Both the position numbers and the translations under genes were made by a program. A stretch of 44,153 nucleotides of DNA from contig QHYE01000053.1 of NCBI GenBank assembly GCA_003224055.1, positions 1 to 44,153 on the forward strand, given 5' to 3'. This document shows, piece by piece, positions 1 through 8,640 of this stretch (position 1 is the stretch's first letter; the number at the start of each line of letters is the position of its first letter). This DNA comes from Acidobacteriota bacterium. Lineage in GTDB: Bacteria; Acidobacteriota; Terriglobia; Acidiferrales; UBA7541. The notes under the pieces are model-generated. The model saw nothing but the letters and a program-made list of their open reading frames with translations. It had not been told where the DNA came from and did no database searches.

Positions 1-50
1 GGCAGAGAAGCATGCTTGAACACAAAATCTGTTCAGGACCGCCGGGAAAG

Positions 51-1499
51 TCACCGAGTTTTCGCCTCGCTGGCAACCGGAACAGCAGCACCGAGCTTCT
101 TCAGAAGCTTTTCGCACAATCCATCAAAGCTGCCGTTGGACATGATGAGAAACAAATCGCCCGCCCTGGCCTCTGCCGCAAGATGCTCCGCAATCGCATC
201 CGAACTGGGATATACCCGCGCATCTTTTCCTAATGCACGGACACTTTCCGCAACACTCTCCGGATCCAAACGGCTCTCATCGCCAAGCTGCTGCGCCCGA
301 AACACCCCTCCGAGGATGACGCGATCTCCAAGCGCGAGCGCCTTAGGCAACGCCTCCTGAAACACTTTTCGCCGCATGGAATTCGAACGCGGCTCGAGTA
401 TCGCCCACAGCCGCCGCCCCGGCCAGCGCCCCCGCGCCGCCTCAATTGTCGCTTTCACCGCCGTCGGATGATGCGCAAAGTCGTCAACCACCAGTACTCC
501 TCCAACTTCGCCCTTCACGTCCATTCGACGCTTCACGCTGCGAAACGTTGCGAGCGCCTTCGCAATCACTTCGGAGCTGATCCCGCGTCCATCTGCAACC
601 GCCATCGCCGCCATCGCGTTCATTGCGTTGTGCCGCCCCGTCGCCACCAGCGCGAATTTCCCGAACGGTTTTGCACGGTGAGCGACCCGAAATCTCATCT
701 TGTCGCCCTCCACCGCAAAGTCGCTCGCAACCCAATCGTTGGCGGCGCCAAATCCGTACGTCTCCACAGGGCACAACGCTTTCTCAGCCGCACGCCGCAG
801 CGCAGGCCCCGACTCCTCCGCGTCTCCCCAGATCACCACGCGCCCTCGCCTCGGCACCACATTGACCAGGCGTCGAAAAGCCAGTTGATAGGTCTCAAAA
901 TCGGGATAGATGTCCGCGTGGTCGTATTCGAGCGACGTAATGATCAGATCGTCTGGATGATAGTGAAAGAATTTCGGTCCCCGGTCCCAGAACGCCGTCT
1001 CGTACTCGTCGCCTTCCAGGATGAATTCCGCGCCTCCGCCCAGTCCGTAACTCTTCCCAAAATTCTCCGCGACGCCTCCCACAAGAAAGTTCGGCTTCTT
1101 CCCCGCCGTTTCGAAGATCCATGCCAACATCGCCGTCGTAGTGGTCTTTCCGTGCGTCCCGCTGACCACAATTGAATGCTTCCCTGGAAGAAACACTTCC
1201 TCCAAAATCTCCGGCAACGAGCGATACGGGATTTTTCTGTCCAGCACTTCTTCGAGTTCGGGATTTCCGCGCGCGATAATGTTACCGATGACCGCCAAAT
1301 CCGGCACCGGCTGCATGTGCACCGCATCAAACGAATTGAAAAACGAAATCCCCAGGCTTTCGAGAAGTGTGGAAGCCGGCGGATACACTCCCGCATCCGA
1401 ACCCGTCACGCGATACCCGCTCTCGCGCAACATCCCCGCCAGCGGCGCCATCGCCGATCCGCCAATTCCAATCACGTGCACATGTTTGCCGTCGCTCAA
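51..1499 (-). CDS. mpl: UDP-N-acetylmuramate:L-alanyl-gamma-D-glutamyl-meso-diaminopimelate ligase (Mpl)
   Basis: Mpl is a cytoplasmic ATP-dependent ligase of peptidoglycan recycling. It joins the salvaged tripeptide L-Ala-gamma-D-Glu-mDAP to UDP-MurNAc. The sequence shows a Mur-ligase N-terminal nucleotide fold (VIGIGGSAMAPLAGML, residues 9-24), the ATP loop GTHGKTTTT (about 114-122), the central EGDEYETAF segment typical of Mpl, and a C-terminal Mur-ligase domain (DDFAHHPTAVKAT). At about 482 residues it is slightly longer than the E. coli enzyme. I chose the TTG at 1499-1497 because the Rossmann strand begins right after it and because it overlaps the ldcA stop (TTGA). The frame stays open for 53 more codons upstream, but that part lies inside ldcA and looks non-coding. 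It is the last gene of the mgtC-ldcA-mpl unit, and LdcA makes the tripeptide that Mpl uses. Confidence 0.93.
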   Translation of the reverse strand: MSDGKHVHVIGIGGSAMAPLAGMLRESGYRVTGSDAGVYPPASTLLESLGISFFNSFDAVHMQPVPDLAVIGNIIARGNPELEEVLDRKIPYRSLPEILEEVFLPGKHSIVVSGTHGKTTTTAMLAWIFETAGKKPNFLVGGVAENFGKSYGLGGGAEFILEGDEYETAFWDRGPKFFHYHPDDLIITSLEYDHADIYPDFETYQLAFRRLVNVVPRRGRVVIWGDAEESGPALRRAAEKALCPVETYGFGAANDWVASDFAVEGDKMRFRVAHRAKPFGKFALVATGRHNAMNAMAAMAVADGRGISSEVIAKALATFRSVKRRMDVKGEVGGVLVVDDFAHHPTAVKATIEAARGRWPGRRLWAILEPRSNSMRRKVFQEALPKALALGDRVILGGVFRAQQLGDESRLDPESVAESVRALGKDARVYPSSDAIAEHLAAEARAGDLFLIMSNGSFDGLCEKLLKKLGAAVPVASEAKTR

Positions 1500-2443
1500 G
1501 CCAACACCGCCGGTTCCAAAAATTCGAGCGTTCCTTCGCCTTCCGCGTCCAGCCGCGCCTCGATTCCCAGAGGAACAGTCAGCATGGGCCGCGGCGTGTG
1601 CCCCACCGGCGAACCAAATATCAGAGGGACCCCCAGCGGCCGCAAAATGCGCGCACAAACGTCGCGCACCGTGGCAGATCCGGCCACTGTCGGCTCAGAC
1701 TCCGGAAATTCTCCCAATACAATCCCGCGCACTCCTTCAAATTTTCCAGTTTGCTTCAGATGCATCAGCACACGGTCCACTTGGTATGGTTTCATGGCAC
1801 GGTCTTCCAGAACCAGTATCGAATCCTTCGTGTCCAATTCCCACGGCGTTCCGATGGTCGCCTCCAGCATGGCCATGCATCCGCCTAGAACTCTTCCTAC
1901 AGCCTCTCCGGCCAACATCGGCTCTCCTCTCAACCGGAGCTTCCAGCCCGCTTCGGTCCGGCGGATGGCCTGCAACAAGGAATTCTCGTCGTAGCCCTTG
2001 GGCAGTCCCGGGCCGGAGTTCAATCCTGCTGCGAGCATGGGCCCGTAAAAAGTCACCCAGCCACATCGCTGCCAGAGATAGATATGCAGGGACGTAATGT
2101 CACTAAATCCGATCACGCACTTCGGGCTTGCGAGACTCTTCTCCAATTCGAAATCCAGCAGGTAATTCGAACCGTAACCGCCGCGCAGAGCGACCAACCC
2201 GTCCACCTGATCGGAATTCACCGCTGCGAGGAAACCGTTCACTCGATCCAGTGAAGAACCGGCGAAAAATCCCTCCGCTTTGCTGTCCTGATTGGCAACC
2301 ACTTGAAACGCGTGCCGTTTCAACTCCGTAAGCCCGGCAATCATGTCCACAGCCGGTGCTGGGGAAGCTGGAGCAAACACCCCTATCCGGGAACCGGCAG
2401 CAAGTGCTTTTGGTTTTCGGGGGGCACGATGGTTTTCGGTCAT
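1496..2443 (-). CDS. ldcA: LD-carboxypeptidase (muramoyltetrapeptide carboxypeptidase, S66 family)
   Basis: LdcA removes the terminal D-Ala from the mDAP-containing tetrapeptide during cytoplasmic murein recycling, giving the tripeptide substrate of Mpl. The S66 catalytic triad can be read: Ser114 in GFSDIT, Glu213 in LVLEDR and His282 in VGHTPRP. The 315-residue length is normal and no signal peptide is evident, in keeping with a cytoplasmic enzyme. The ATG start overlaps the stop of the upstream mgtC-like gene by four bases (ATGA). Its own TGA overlaps the TTG start of mpl, so all three genes are probably translationally coupled. Function is well supported; substrate preference within S66 is inferred from the partner gene mpl. 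Confidence 0.93.
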   Translation of the reverse strand: MTENHRAPRKPKALAAGSRIGVFAPASPAPAVDMIAGLTELKRHAFQVVANQDSKAEGFFAGSSLDRVNGFLAAVNSDQVDGLVALRGGYGSNYLLDFELEKSLASPKCVIGFSDITSLHIYLWQRCGWVTFYGPMLAAGLNSGPGLPKGYDENSLLQAIRRTEAGWKLRLRGEPMLAGEAVGRVLGGCMAMLEATIGTPWELDTKDSILVLEDRAMKPYQVDRVLMHLKQTGKFEGVRGIVLGEFPESEPTVAGSATVRDVCARILRPLGVPLIFGSPVGHTPRPMLTVPLGIEARLDAEGEGTLEFLEPAVLA

Positions 2444-3102
2444 TCGTGACGGCCCTCGGAGGGAATCACCTCTGTAACGATACCTTTCCGATTGAGCTGG
2501 GCCACAATCTTCTCCTGTTGGCTGTAACTTACGTCGGCTTCGAATTCCACAATGGAGTTCAGGCCTACCATCGAGGTGCGAAAATGCCGCATGGAAACCT
2601 TCATCCCAGCCAGCAGTTGCTGTACTTCGGTCGCCACGTTATCCGCGTGGCTCGTGGTGATTCGAAATACCATGATTCGCCGCTTCAAGTTGAGACGATC
2701 TGCCGCCCACCCGATCACGATCAGTCCAAAGAGCACGAGACCCGTCGAATAGACAGCGACGCCATAAAGACCCCCTCCCGCCGCCATTCCTATCGCCGCT
2801 TCGACAAGGATCGTTGCCGCCGTGGTCAATCCTACGACGCCGCCGGACTCGCGCAGAATCGCCCCGGCCCCTAAAAAGCCGATGCCCTGGACAATGTTCG
2901 ATGCGATTCGCGTGCTACCCGTATCCCCGAGGAGGTGCGCGATTTCCCCCGACAGGATGGTGAACAGCGCAGTGGCGAGGCAGACGAAAAGACTTGTTCG
3001 AATACCCGCCGGCCGGCGTCGCAACTCGCGTTCGATGCCGATGATCGCGCCTAGCGCCGCCGCTACCGTCAATCGCAAGAATATTTCGTGAAGCGAAAGC
3101 AT
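2440..3102 (-). CDS. MgtC/SapB family membrane protein
   Basis: This 220-residue protein starts MLSLHEIFLRLTVAAALG and carries the MgtC signature GAIIGIERELRRRPAGIRT (residues 18-36). Several hydrophobic segments follow up to about residue 135, including VQGIGFLGAGAILRE. The soluble C-terminal part (about 145-220) resembles the ACT-like domain of longer MgtC proteins. Family members are inner-membrane proteins tied to low-Mg2+ survival and, in Salmonella, to control of the F-type ATP synthase; the transport role is disputed. The stop overlaps the ldcA start, which places it first in an otherwise murein-recycling operon. Why it sits there is unclear. Confidence 0.88.
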   Translation of the reverse strand: MLSLHEIFLRLTVAAALGAIIGIERELRRRPAGIRTSLFVCLATALFTILSGEIAHLLGDTGSTRIASNIVQGIGFLGAGAILRESGGVVGLTTAATILVEAAIGMAAGGGLYGVAVYSTGLVLFGLIVIGWAADRLNLKRRIMVFRITTSHADNVATEVQQLLAGMKVSMRHFRTSMVGLNSIVEFEADVSYSQQEKIVAQLNRKGIVTEVIPSEGRHE

Positions 3103-3146
3103 CGCCCCAGGCGCCCCATCGCCCGCCTCAGCGCGATTCTACAGAT

Positions 3147-4055
3147 TTACAGTTTGAATTGCGTCAATTTCGCAAAGTGGCGTGCTCTGGCGTGTATCTC
3201 ATTGCGCTTCAAATGTCGCAGCCGGTCCAATCCGAATTTCTCGACGGCAAAGCTTCCCAGCACGGAGCCGTACACCATGGCGCGGCGCAGCGCGGCGTCA
3301 CTTTTATCGCCGCACCCTGCCAGATAACCCATGAATCCGCCCGCAAAGCTGTCGCCCGCCCCTGTCGGATCGTGCGGTTCCTCCAGCGGAAATGCCGGCA
3401 CGCAAAACACTCCACGCTTGTCCACCATCATCGCTCCGTATTCTCCGCGCTTTACTACCAGCGTCGTCGGCCCCATTTTGAAAATGTGCTTGGCCGCCCG
3501 CAGCAAATTGTGTTCGTTTGAAAGCTCTCGCGTCTCCGAATCGTTGATCATCAGGATGTCCACGTGTTTGAGCGTTTCCCGAAGTTCCGCATTCGTCCGC
3601 TCAATCCAATAATTCATCGTGTCGAGTGCCGCCAGCTTCGGCCGCACTTTCACCTGATGCAACACGTCGCGCTGCAAGTCCGGGGCAATGTTCGTCAGAA
3701 AGACGAATTTTGAATTGCGATATTTTTCCGGCAGCTTCGGCTTGAAGGCCGCGAACACGTTAAGTTCCGTCGTCAGCGTCACGCGTTCGTTCAAATTTTC
3801 CGAATAGCGCCCCGCCCAGAAAAACGTCTTCCCCGTCGCCCGCTCCAGACCATCGATGTCGATCGTCCGTCCTCGAAAGATCTGCGCGTCCACTTCCGTG
3901 AAGTCGTCGCCCACGATTCCAACCAGGTTTACGTGCGTGAAAAAACTCGCCGCCACCGCGAAATACGTCGCCGCGCCGCCCAGCGCTCGGTCCACCTTTC
4001 CATAAGGACTTTCCATCGCGTCGAACGCCACGGAACCCACCACCAGCAAGGACAC
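3147..4055 (-). CDS. PfkB-family carbohydrate/nucleoside kinase
   Basis: A ribokinase-fold (PfkB) kinase of 302 residues. Visible motifs are the N-terminal substrate-binding glycines (RALGGAATYFAVAA, about 23-36) and the C-terminal anion hole and catalytic base DPTGAGDSFAGGF (229-241, base Asp235). The start is a GTG preceded by a strong AGGAGA site about six bases away. The gene follows the methylthioadenosine phosphorylase gene by nine bases and is almost certainly co-transcribed with it. This suggests a substrate linked to nucleoside or methylthioribose salvage, for example adenosine or another ribosyl compound. The sequence alone does not fix the substrate, so I name only the family. Confidence 0.88.
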   Translation of the reverse strand: MSLLVVGSVAFDAMESPYGKVDRALGGAATYFAVAASFFTHVNLVGIVGDDFTEVDAQIFRGRTIDIDGLERATGKTFFWAGRYSENLNERVTLTTELNVFAAFKPKLPEKYRNSKFVFLTNIAPDLQRDVLHQVKVRPKLAALDTMNYWIERTNAELRETLKHVDILMINDSETRELSNEHNLLRAAKHIFKMGPTTLVVKRGEYGAMMVDKRGVFCVPAFPLEEPHDPTGAGDSFAGGFMGYLAGCGDKSDAALRRAMVYGSVLGSFAVEKFGLDRLRHLKRNEIHARARHFAKLTQFKL

Positions 4056-4064
4056 AGTGTTCTC

Positions 4065-4976
4065 CTAAGAAAGGTACGGCCTAAGGATCGCAGTCAGCCG
4101 CTTCTTCGTCGCCGGGGAAACCAGCTTCAAATCCGTCACTAGCGCATGCTGCAGCGCCGATCCGCACTTGCAGCTTCGTTCCGCCGGCAGCGTGCGCACT
4201 GCCGACCGCAGCACCCGCTGCGCGTTCTCCGCATTCTGGTTCAGCGTGGCGATAATCTGCGACGCCGTCACCGATTCGTGTTCCGGATGCCAGCAGTCGT
4301 AGTCCGTAATCATCGCAATCGTGGCGTAGCAAATCTCCGCTTCGCGCGCCAGCTTCGCTTCCGTCACGTTCGTCATCCCAATCACTTCGAACCGCAATTG
4401 CCGGTGCACGTGCGCTTCCGCCAGCGTCGAAAATTGCGGCCCCTCCATGCAAATGTACGTTCCGCGCCGGTGCACTCTCACAGCTTCATGCACGCAGGAA
4501 TCGGACAGAATTCCGGCCAGCCGCCCGCAAACCGGATGCGCAAACGCCACGTGCGCCACCAGCCCTTCGCCAAAAAATGTCGAAACGCGGTGCTTCGTCC
4601 GATCGTAAAACTGGTCCGGAACCAGAAACTCTCCCGGCCGCAAATCCTCCTGCAACGACCCCACCGCGCTCACGGAGATGATGCGCTCCGCTCCCAGTAG
4701 CTTCATCGCATAAACGTTCGCCCGGTAATTGATCTCTCCCGGCAGGATGCGGTGCCCGCGCCCATGCCGCGCCAAAAACGCCACGCGCTTCCCTTCCAGC
4801 GTCCCAAGCACAATTGCATCCGAAGGATCGCCAAACGGCGTCTTCACTCGAATCTCCCTCGTCTCTGTCAAACCACTCATCGAATACAATCCGCTTCCGC
4901 CAATGATGCCGACGGCTGCCTCGTTTTCCTTCTTGGCACTCTTTGCCTTCTTCGTCTTTTTCGCCGCCATGCTCAT
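4065..4976 (-). CDS. mtnP: S-methyl-5'-thioadenosine phosphorylase
   Basis: MtnP splits methylthioadenosine, a by-product of polyamine and other SAM-using reactions, with phosphate into adenine and 5-methylthioribose 1-phosphate. Support comes from the PNP/MTAP phosphate loop (IIGGSGLY), ARHGRGHRI, the EGPQFST segment, GMTNVTEAKLAREAE and the TDYDCW motif. Aspartates in TDYD separate adenine-type MTAP from guanine/hypoxanthine-specific PNPs, which have Asn there. The N-terminus has an extra lysine/alanine-rich tail (about residues 1-20), presumably disordered. Two ATGs lie six bases apart (4976 and 4970), both within reach of a GGGGAG site, so the exact start is uncertain by two residues. Confidence 0.93.
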   Translation of the reverse strand: MSMAAKKTKKAKSAKKENEAAVGIIGGSGLYSMSGLTETREIRVKTPFGDPSDAIVLGTLEGKRVAFLARHGRGHRILPGEINYRANVYAMKLLGAERIISVSAVGSLQEDLRPGEFLVPDQFYDRTKHRVSTFFGEGLVAHVAFAHPVCGRLAGILSDSCVHEAVRVHRRGTYICMEGPQFSTLAEAHVHRQLRFEVIGMTNVTEAKLAREAEICYATIAMITDYDCWHPEHESVTASQIIATLNQNAENAQRVLRSAVRTLPAERSCKCGSALQHALVTDLKLVSPATKKRLTAILRPYLS

Positions 4977-5003
4977 TTTCTCCCCGGACTGCAGGTTGTT
5001 GCT

Positions 5004-5960
5004 TTAGTTGGCCAATCCGCTTTTGGTTAGAATTTCTCTCACTGCTGTAAACGGATCCTTTTTCCGCTCCGCCACTTCCGCGGCGAGCTCCGCGAGCCGC
5101 TTCTCTCCGCCTGCCCCACCCAGCGCGCGTTCCAGCAAACGCGATTCCAGCAGCTCGATCAATCTTTTCTTCCAGTGCTCCACGTGCTTTCGCTCTCGTT
5201 CGCCGCTCGCCGCAAAATGTTTCTGAAATTTCGCAACTGTCTCTGCCAATTCCGGGATGCCCTTGTTCTCCGACGCCACCGTCCGAAGCACGGGCGGATG
5301 CCAGCCGTCGCGCGGCATCACCAGCGACATCATCGCCAGCAGTTGCTGCTCCAGCCGGTCCGCCCCTTCGCGGTCGGCCTTATTCAGCACAAAAATGTCG
5401 CCAATCTCCATCAGCCCGGCTTTCATATTCTGAATGTCGTCCCCGAGACCCGGCACCATCACCACCAGTACGCAATCCGCCAGCCGCACGATGTCAATCT
5501 CGTCCTGACCAACGCCGACCGTCTCGATCAACACGTGCCTTTTCCCCGCGGCATCCAGCAACAACGCCACTTCCGCCGTCGCTCGCGCCAGCCCGCCCAG
5601 AAATCCCCGCGTCGCCATCGAACGGATAAACGTCCCCGCGTCGCCGGCGTGTCCCTGCATTCGAATGCGGTCGCCCAGAATCGCTCCGCCCGAATACGGA
5701 CTCGTCGGATCCACAGCGATCACTCCGACTTGTTCGTGTTGCTTGCGGTGGTAGGCAGCGAGCCGGTCGACGAGTGTGCTTTTTCCCGTCCCCGGCGCGC
5801 CCGTAACGCCCGTCAGATACGCTCGCCCCGTATGCGGAAACAGCAGCCGCAGCAGCTCTTCCGCTTCCGGCGCATGGTTCTCAATCGCCGTGATCGCGCG
5901 CGACACCGCCCGCACCTCGCCCGCGCGCACCTGTTCCGCCCACTTCTCTACAGGCGTCAT
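5004..5960 (-). CDS. meaB: MeaB/ArgK-type GTPase (methylmalonyl-CoA mutase chaperone)
   Basis: A G3E-family P-loop GTPase of 318 residues. It has Walker A GAPGTGKS (54-61), AVDPTSPYSGGAILGDR (the MeaB-specific segment after the second strand), ETVGVGQDE (G3 region) and NKAD (G4). Family members protect and reload B12-dependent acyl-CoA mutases such as methylmalonyl-CoA mutase. No mutase gene is in this window. The adjacent acyl-CoA dehydrogenase gene fits branched-chain or propionate-type acyl-CoA breakdown feeding such a mutase. The old ArgK (lysine/arginine/ornithine transport kinase) label is not supported by anything here. Confidence 0.92.
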   Translation of the reverse strand: MTPVEKWAEQVRAGEVRAVSRAITAIENHAPEAEELLRLLFPHTGRAYLTGVTGAPGTGKSTLVDRLAAYHRKQHEQVGVIAVDPTSPYSGGAILGDRIRMQGHAGDAGTFIRSMATRGFLGGLARATAEVALLLDAAGKRHVLIETVGVGQDEIDIVRLADCVLVVMVPGLGDDIQNMKAGLMEIGDIFVLNKADREGADRLEQQLLAMMSLVMPRDGWHPPVLRTVASENKGIPELAETVAKFQKHFAASGERERKHVEHWKKRLIELLESRLLERALGGAGGEKRLAELAAEVAERKKDPFTAVREILTKSGLAN

Positions 5961-6005
5961 CGTTTTCCTGTGGAACTCGTTCCAGCGGCCAACCGCATCT
6001 CTCTA

Positions 6006-7154
6006 TTATTTCTTGCCAAGCAGCTGCCTAGCAATCACCAACTTCTGAATTTCGCTGGTCCCCTCGCCGATGGTGCAGAGCTTCACGTCGCGGTAATACT
6101 TCTCCGCGGGATAATCCTTGATGAATCCATATCCGCCGTGAATCTGCACGCACTCGTTCGCTACGCGTACCGCCACTTCGCTGGCAAACAATTTCGCCAT
6201 GCTCGATTCTTTCGTAAACCGCACGTCCTTCTTGTCCGCCAGCCACGCCGCCTGATAAACCAACAGCCGTGCTGCTTCCACCTGCGTCGCCATGTCCGCC
6301 AGCTTGAATTGCACCGCCTGAAACTCGCTGATCGCCTGCCCAAACTGTTTCCGCTGCTTCGCATACTTCGTCGCCGCTTCCAGCGCTCCCTGCGCCATGC
6401 CCAATCCCAGCGCCGCAATCGAAATCCGTCCGCCGTCCAAAATCTTCAAACTCCCCGTGAACCCCTCGCCCTCTGGCCCCAGCAAATTATCCAGCGGCAC
6501 GCGGCAATCGCTGAAAATCACTTCCGAAGTGTCGCTCGCTCGCATCCCCAGCTTGTTCTCTTTTTTCCCCGGCTTGAATCCCGCCATTCCCTTCTCAAGA
6601 ACAAACGCGCTGATGCCGTGCGACGCCTTCGACTTGTCCGTCACCGCCATCGCCACGCAAAAATCCGCGTAGTGCCCGTTGGTCGTAAATGTCTTCGAGC
6701 CGTTCAGCACCCAGTGCTTTCCATCTCGCACCGCTGTCGTCCGCGTCCCGCCCGCGTCCGATCCCGCCTCCGGCTCTGTCAGCGACCACGCCCCAAGCGC
6801 CTTCCCCGAGGCCAGCGGCACAAGATATTGCTTCTTCTGGGCTTCTGTCCCAAATTTGAAAATGTGATTCGAACACAACGAATTGTGCGCCGCCACAATC
6901 AATCCGACGGACCCGTCCACCCGCGACAATTCCTCAATCGCCAGCGCGTACTCGATGTACCCCAGTCCCGCCCCGCCGTACTCCTCCGGAAAAATCACTC
7001 CCAGCAGCCCCATGTCCCCGAGCTTCGGAATAATCTCCATCGGGAAGTGCGACGCCTCGTCCCACTCCATCACGTGCGGCCCGATTTCTCCCTCCGCGAA
7101 TTCGCGCACACTTCGCCGCAGTTGTTGCTGTTCTTCCGTAAAGTTGAATTCCAC
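6006..7154 (-). CDS. acyl-CoA dehydrogenase (FAD-dependent)
   Basis: A 382-residue acyl-CoA dehydrogenase, which oxidises acyl-CoA to trans-2-enoyl-CoA and passes electrons to ETF. The order is normal: N-terminal helical domain ([20 protein letters not shown]), middle beta domain ([15 protein letters not shown]), C-terminal helical domain ([34 protein letters not shown]). The catalytic base is Glu364 in GEGTSEIQ, the position used by short-chain/butyryl and related enzymes rather than the isovaleryl type. The start is GTG with GAGGA close upstream. Preferred chain length cannot be read from sequence. It lies upstream of meaB with a 45-base gap, probably in one transcript. Confidence 0.93.
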   Translation of the reverse strand: MEFNFTEEQQQLRRSVREFAEGEIGPHVMEWDEASHFPMEIIPKLGDMGLLGVIFPEEYGGAGLGYIEYALAIEELSRVDGSVGLIVAAHNSLCSNHIFKFGTEAQKKQYLVPLASGKALGAWSLTEPEAGSDAGGTRTTAVRDGKHWVLNGSKTFTTNGHYADFCVAMAVTDKSKASHGISAFVLEKGMAGFKPGKKENKLGMRASDTSEVIFSDCRVPLDNLLGPEGEGFTGSLKILDGGRISIAALGLGMAQGALEAATKYAKQRKQFGQAISEFQAVQFKLADMATQVEAARLLVYQAAWLADKKDVRFTKESSMAKLFASEVAVRVANECVQIHGGYGFIKDYPAEKYYRDVKLCTIGEGTSEIQKLVIARQLLGKK

Positions 7155-7305
7155 GGTTTCCTCGGCAACTAAAAGTTCAACCTATCTCAGCTAGAAGTTT
7201 ATCTTATGGCAGAAATTTCCGCACCCCATGCTCAGCCGCGCAGAGTGCATTGCCAAAACAGCCAGCGCACATGCCAGCAAACTCACTCTCTTCATCGCTC
7301 CGTCC

Positions 7306-8430
7306 TCATGCACCCTTCCTCTGTGACTTCGCCACGACATCCTTCAGCACCACCAGCGCCCGCTCCACTCCCGCCCGGTCCACATCACAATGCGTCACCA
7401 CGCGCACAGAATACAGAGCCGTATCCTGCGCCCAGACGCCATGCGGATGTAGCGCATCGCAAATCTCCACCGCCGTCTTTCCCGTTTTCGTGCAGTCAAA
7501 AATCACAATGTTCGACCGCACTTTCTTCGGATCAATGGTCAGCCCGGGAATTTCCGCAATGCCCTCCGCAAGCCGCTTCGCATTTTCATGATCGATATGC
7601 AATCGCCCCGGCGACTTCTCCAGCGCAATCAGCCCCGCTGCCGCGATCACCCCGGCTTGCCGCATCCCGCCGCCGAACATCTTCCGGTAGATCCGCGCTC
7701 TTTCGATAAACGCTTTGCGGCCCGCGACCATCGAACCCACCGGCGCGCCCAATCCCTTCGACAAGCAAAACATCACCGAATCCACCTTCCGCGTCATCTG
7801 CGCAACATTCTCTCCCAGCGCCGTCGCTGCATTGAAAATCCGCGCGCCATCCAGATGTACTTTCAAATCCATCGCATGCGCGTGGTCGCAAATCTCTTCC
7901 ACCTGCGCCGTCGGATAAACCGTTCCGCCCCACATGTTCACCGTATTTTCCAGGCAGATCAGCGCCGTCTGCGAGTCGTAGTAAATTTTTGGCCGGATCC
8001 CCGCTTCCACCTGCCTCCACGTCGGAATCCCGTCCTCTCCCCGGACCGCTCTCGGCATGCACCCTGCAATCGCGGACATGGACGCCAACTCGTACAAGTT
8101 CACATGGCTCCGTTCTTCGCAGATCACTTCATTGCCGTGATGCGTCCACACTTTGATCGCGATGAGATTCCCCATGCATCCCGTCGGCACAAACAGCGCC
8201 GCGTCTTTTCCGAATATTTCCGCCGCCCGTCGCTCCAGCCGGTTCACCGTCGGATCTTCTCCATACACGTCGTCGCCGACCTCGGCTTCCGCCATCGCCC
8301 GCCGCATCTCCGCCGTCGGCCGCGTCACCGTATCGCTCCGCAGATCCACCACTCCCGCCGGAATCTTGCTCACCTCCGGCAACTGATCCGGATCCACCCT
8401 CTGATTCCCCTTCGCCACCGTATAACTCAT
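7306..8430 (-). CDS. ltaE: low-specificity threonine aldolase
   Basis: A PLP fold-type I enzyme that cleaves L-threonine or L-allo-threonine to glycine and acetaldehyde. Visible features are [11 protein letters not shown] (29-39), [20 protein letters not shown], His109 in the position that stacks on [13 protein letters not shown] (Asp194/Arg197) and the Schiff-base Lys225 in [13 protein letters not shown]. The N-terminus is about 25 residues longer than usual before DLRSD, but a normal ATG supports it. Length (374) is otherwise typical. It stands between the acyl-CoA dehydrogenase and hemW on the same strand, and a 210-base repeat-bearing gap separates it from hemW. Confidence 0.92.
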   Translation of the reverse strand: MSYTVAKGNQRVDPDQLPEVSKIPAGVVDLRSDTVTRPTAEMRRAMAEAEVGDDVYGEDPTVNRLERRAAEIFGKDAALFVPTGCMGNLIAIKVWTHHGNEVICEERSHVNLYELASMSAIAGCMPRAVRGEDGIPTWRQVEAGIRPKIYYDSQTALICLENTVNMWGGTVYPTAQVEEICDHAHAMDLKVHLDGARIFNAATALGENVAQMTRKVDSVMFCLSKGLGAPVGSMVAGRKAFIERARIYRKMFGGGMRQAGVIAAAGLIALEKSPGRLHIDHENAKRLAEGIAEIPGLTIDPKKVRSNIVIFDCTKTGKTAVEICDALHPHGVWAQDTALYSVRVVTHCDVDRAGVERALVVLKDVVAKSQRKGA

Positions 8431-8490
8431 ACTTTTCTCCCTCTCCTCCGAGCCCGCCGCCTGCCCCGACCATGTCGGCGTGCACTCTAC

Positions 8491-8591
8491 TCTCAGTGCC
8501 CTCTGTGCTCGCGTCTCTCCGCGTTCTCTGTGTTAAATCCTCTTCCCCTTTCCGATCTCTGCGCTTCTCGGCGTCCTCGGCGCCTCTGAGT
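8491..8591. repeat. degenerate CAGAG/CTCTG intergenic repeat tract
   Basis: Between hemW and ltaE lies a run of imperfect units of about 8-11 bases. On the minus strand they read GACTCAGAG, GCGCCGAG, GACGCCGAG, AAGCGCAGAG, then a short interruption containing GGATTTAA, then CACAGAG, AACGCGGAG, AGACGCGAG, CACAGAG and GGCACTGAG. The rest of the gap (8592-8640) is pyrimidine-rich on the plus strand, with no clear gene. This pattern resembles CACAGAG/CGCAGAG-type intergenic repeats that I recall from other environmental bacteria; that recollection was not checked. No function is assigned. Confidence 0.6.
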
Positions 8592-8640
8592 CATCTTTTT
8601 CTGCTTCCGTCCTTCTTTACCTCATTACTTCCTTGCTTCT

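Noticed and set aside
5175-7172. 665-codon plus-strand open frame opposite meaB and the acyl-CoA dehydrogenase
   Set aside because: Arg/His-rich translation typical of antisense frames; both minus-strand genes have complete conserved motifs.
7588-8589. 333-codon plus-strand open frame opposite the threonine aldolase
   Set aside because: Arg/His/Pro-rich shadow of ltaE with no conserved motif.
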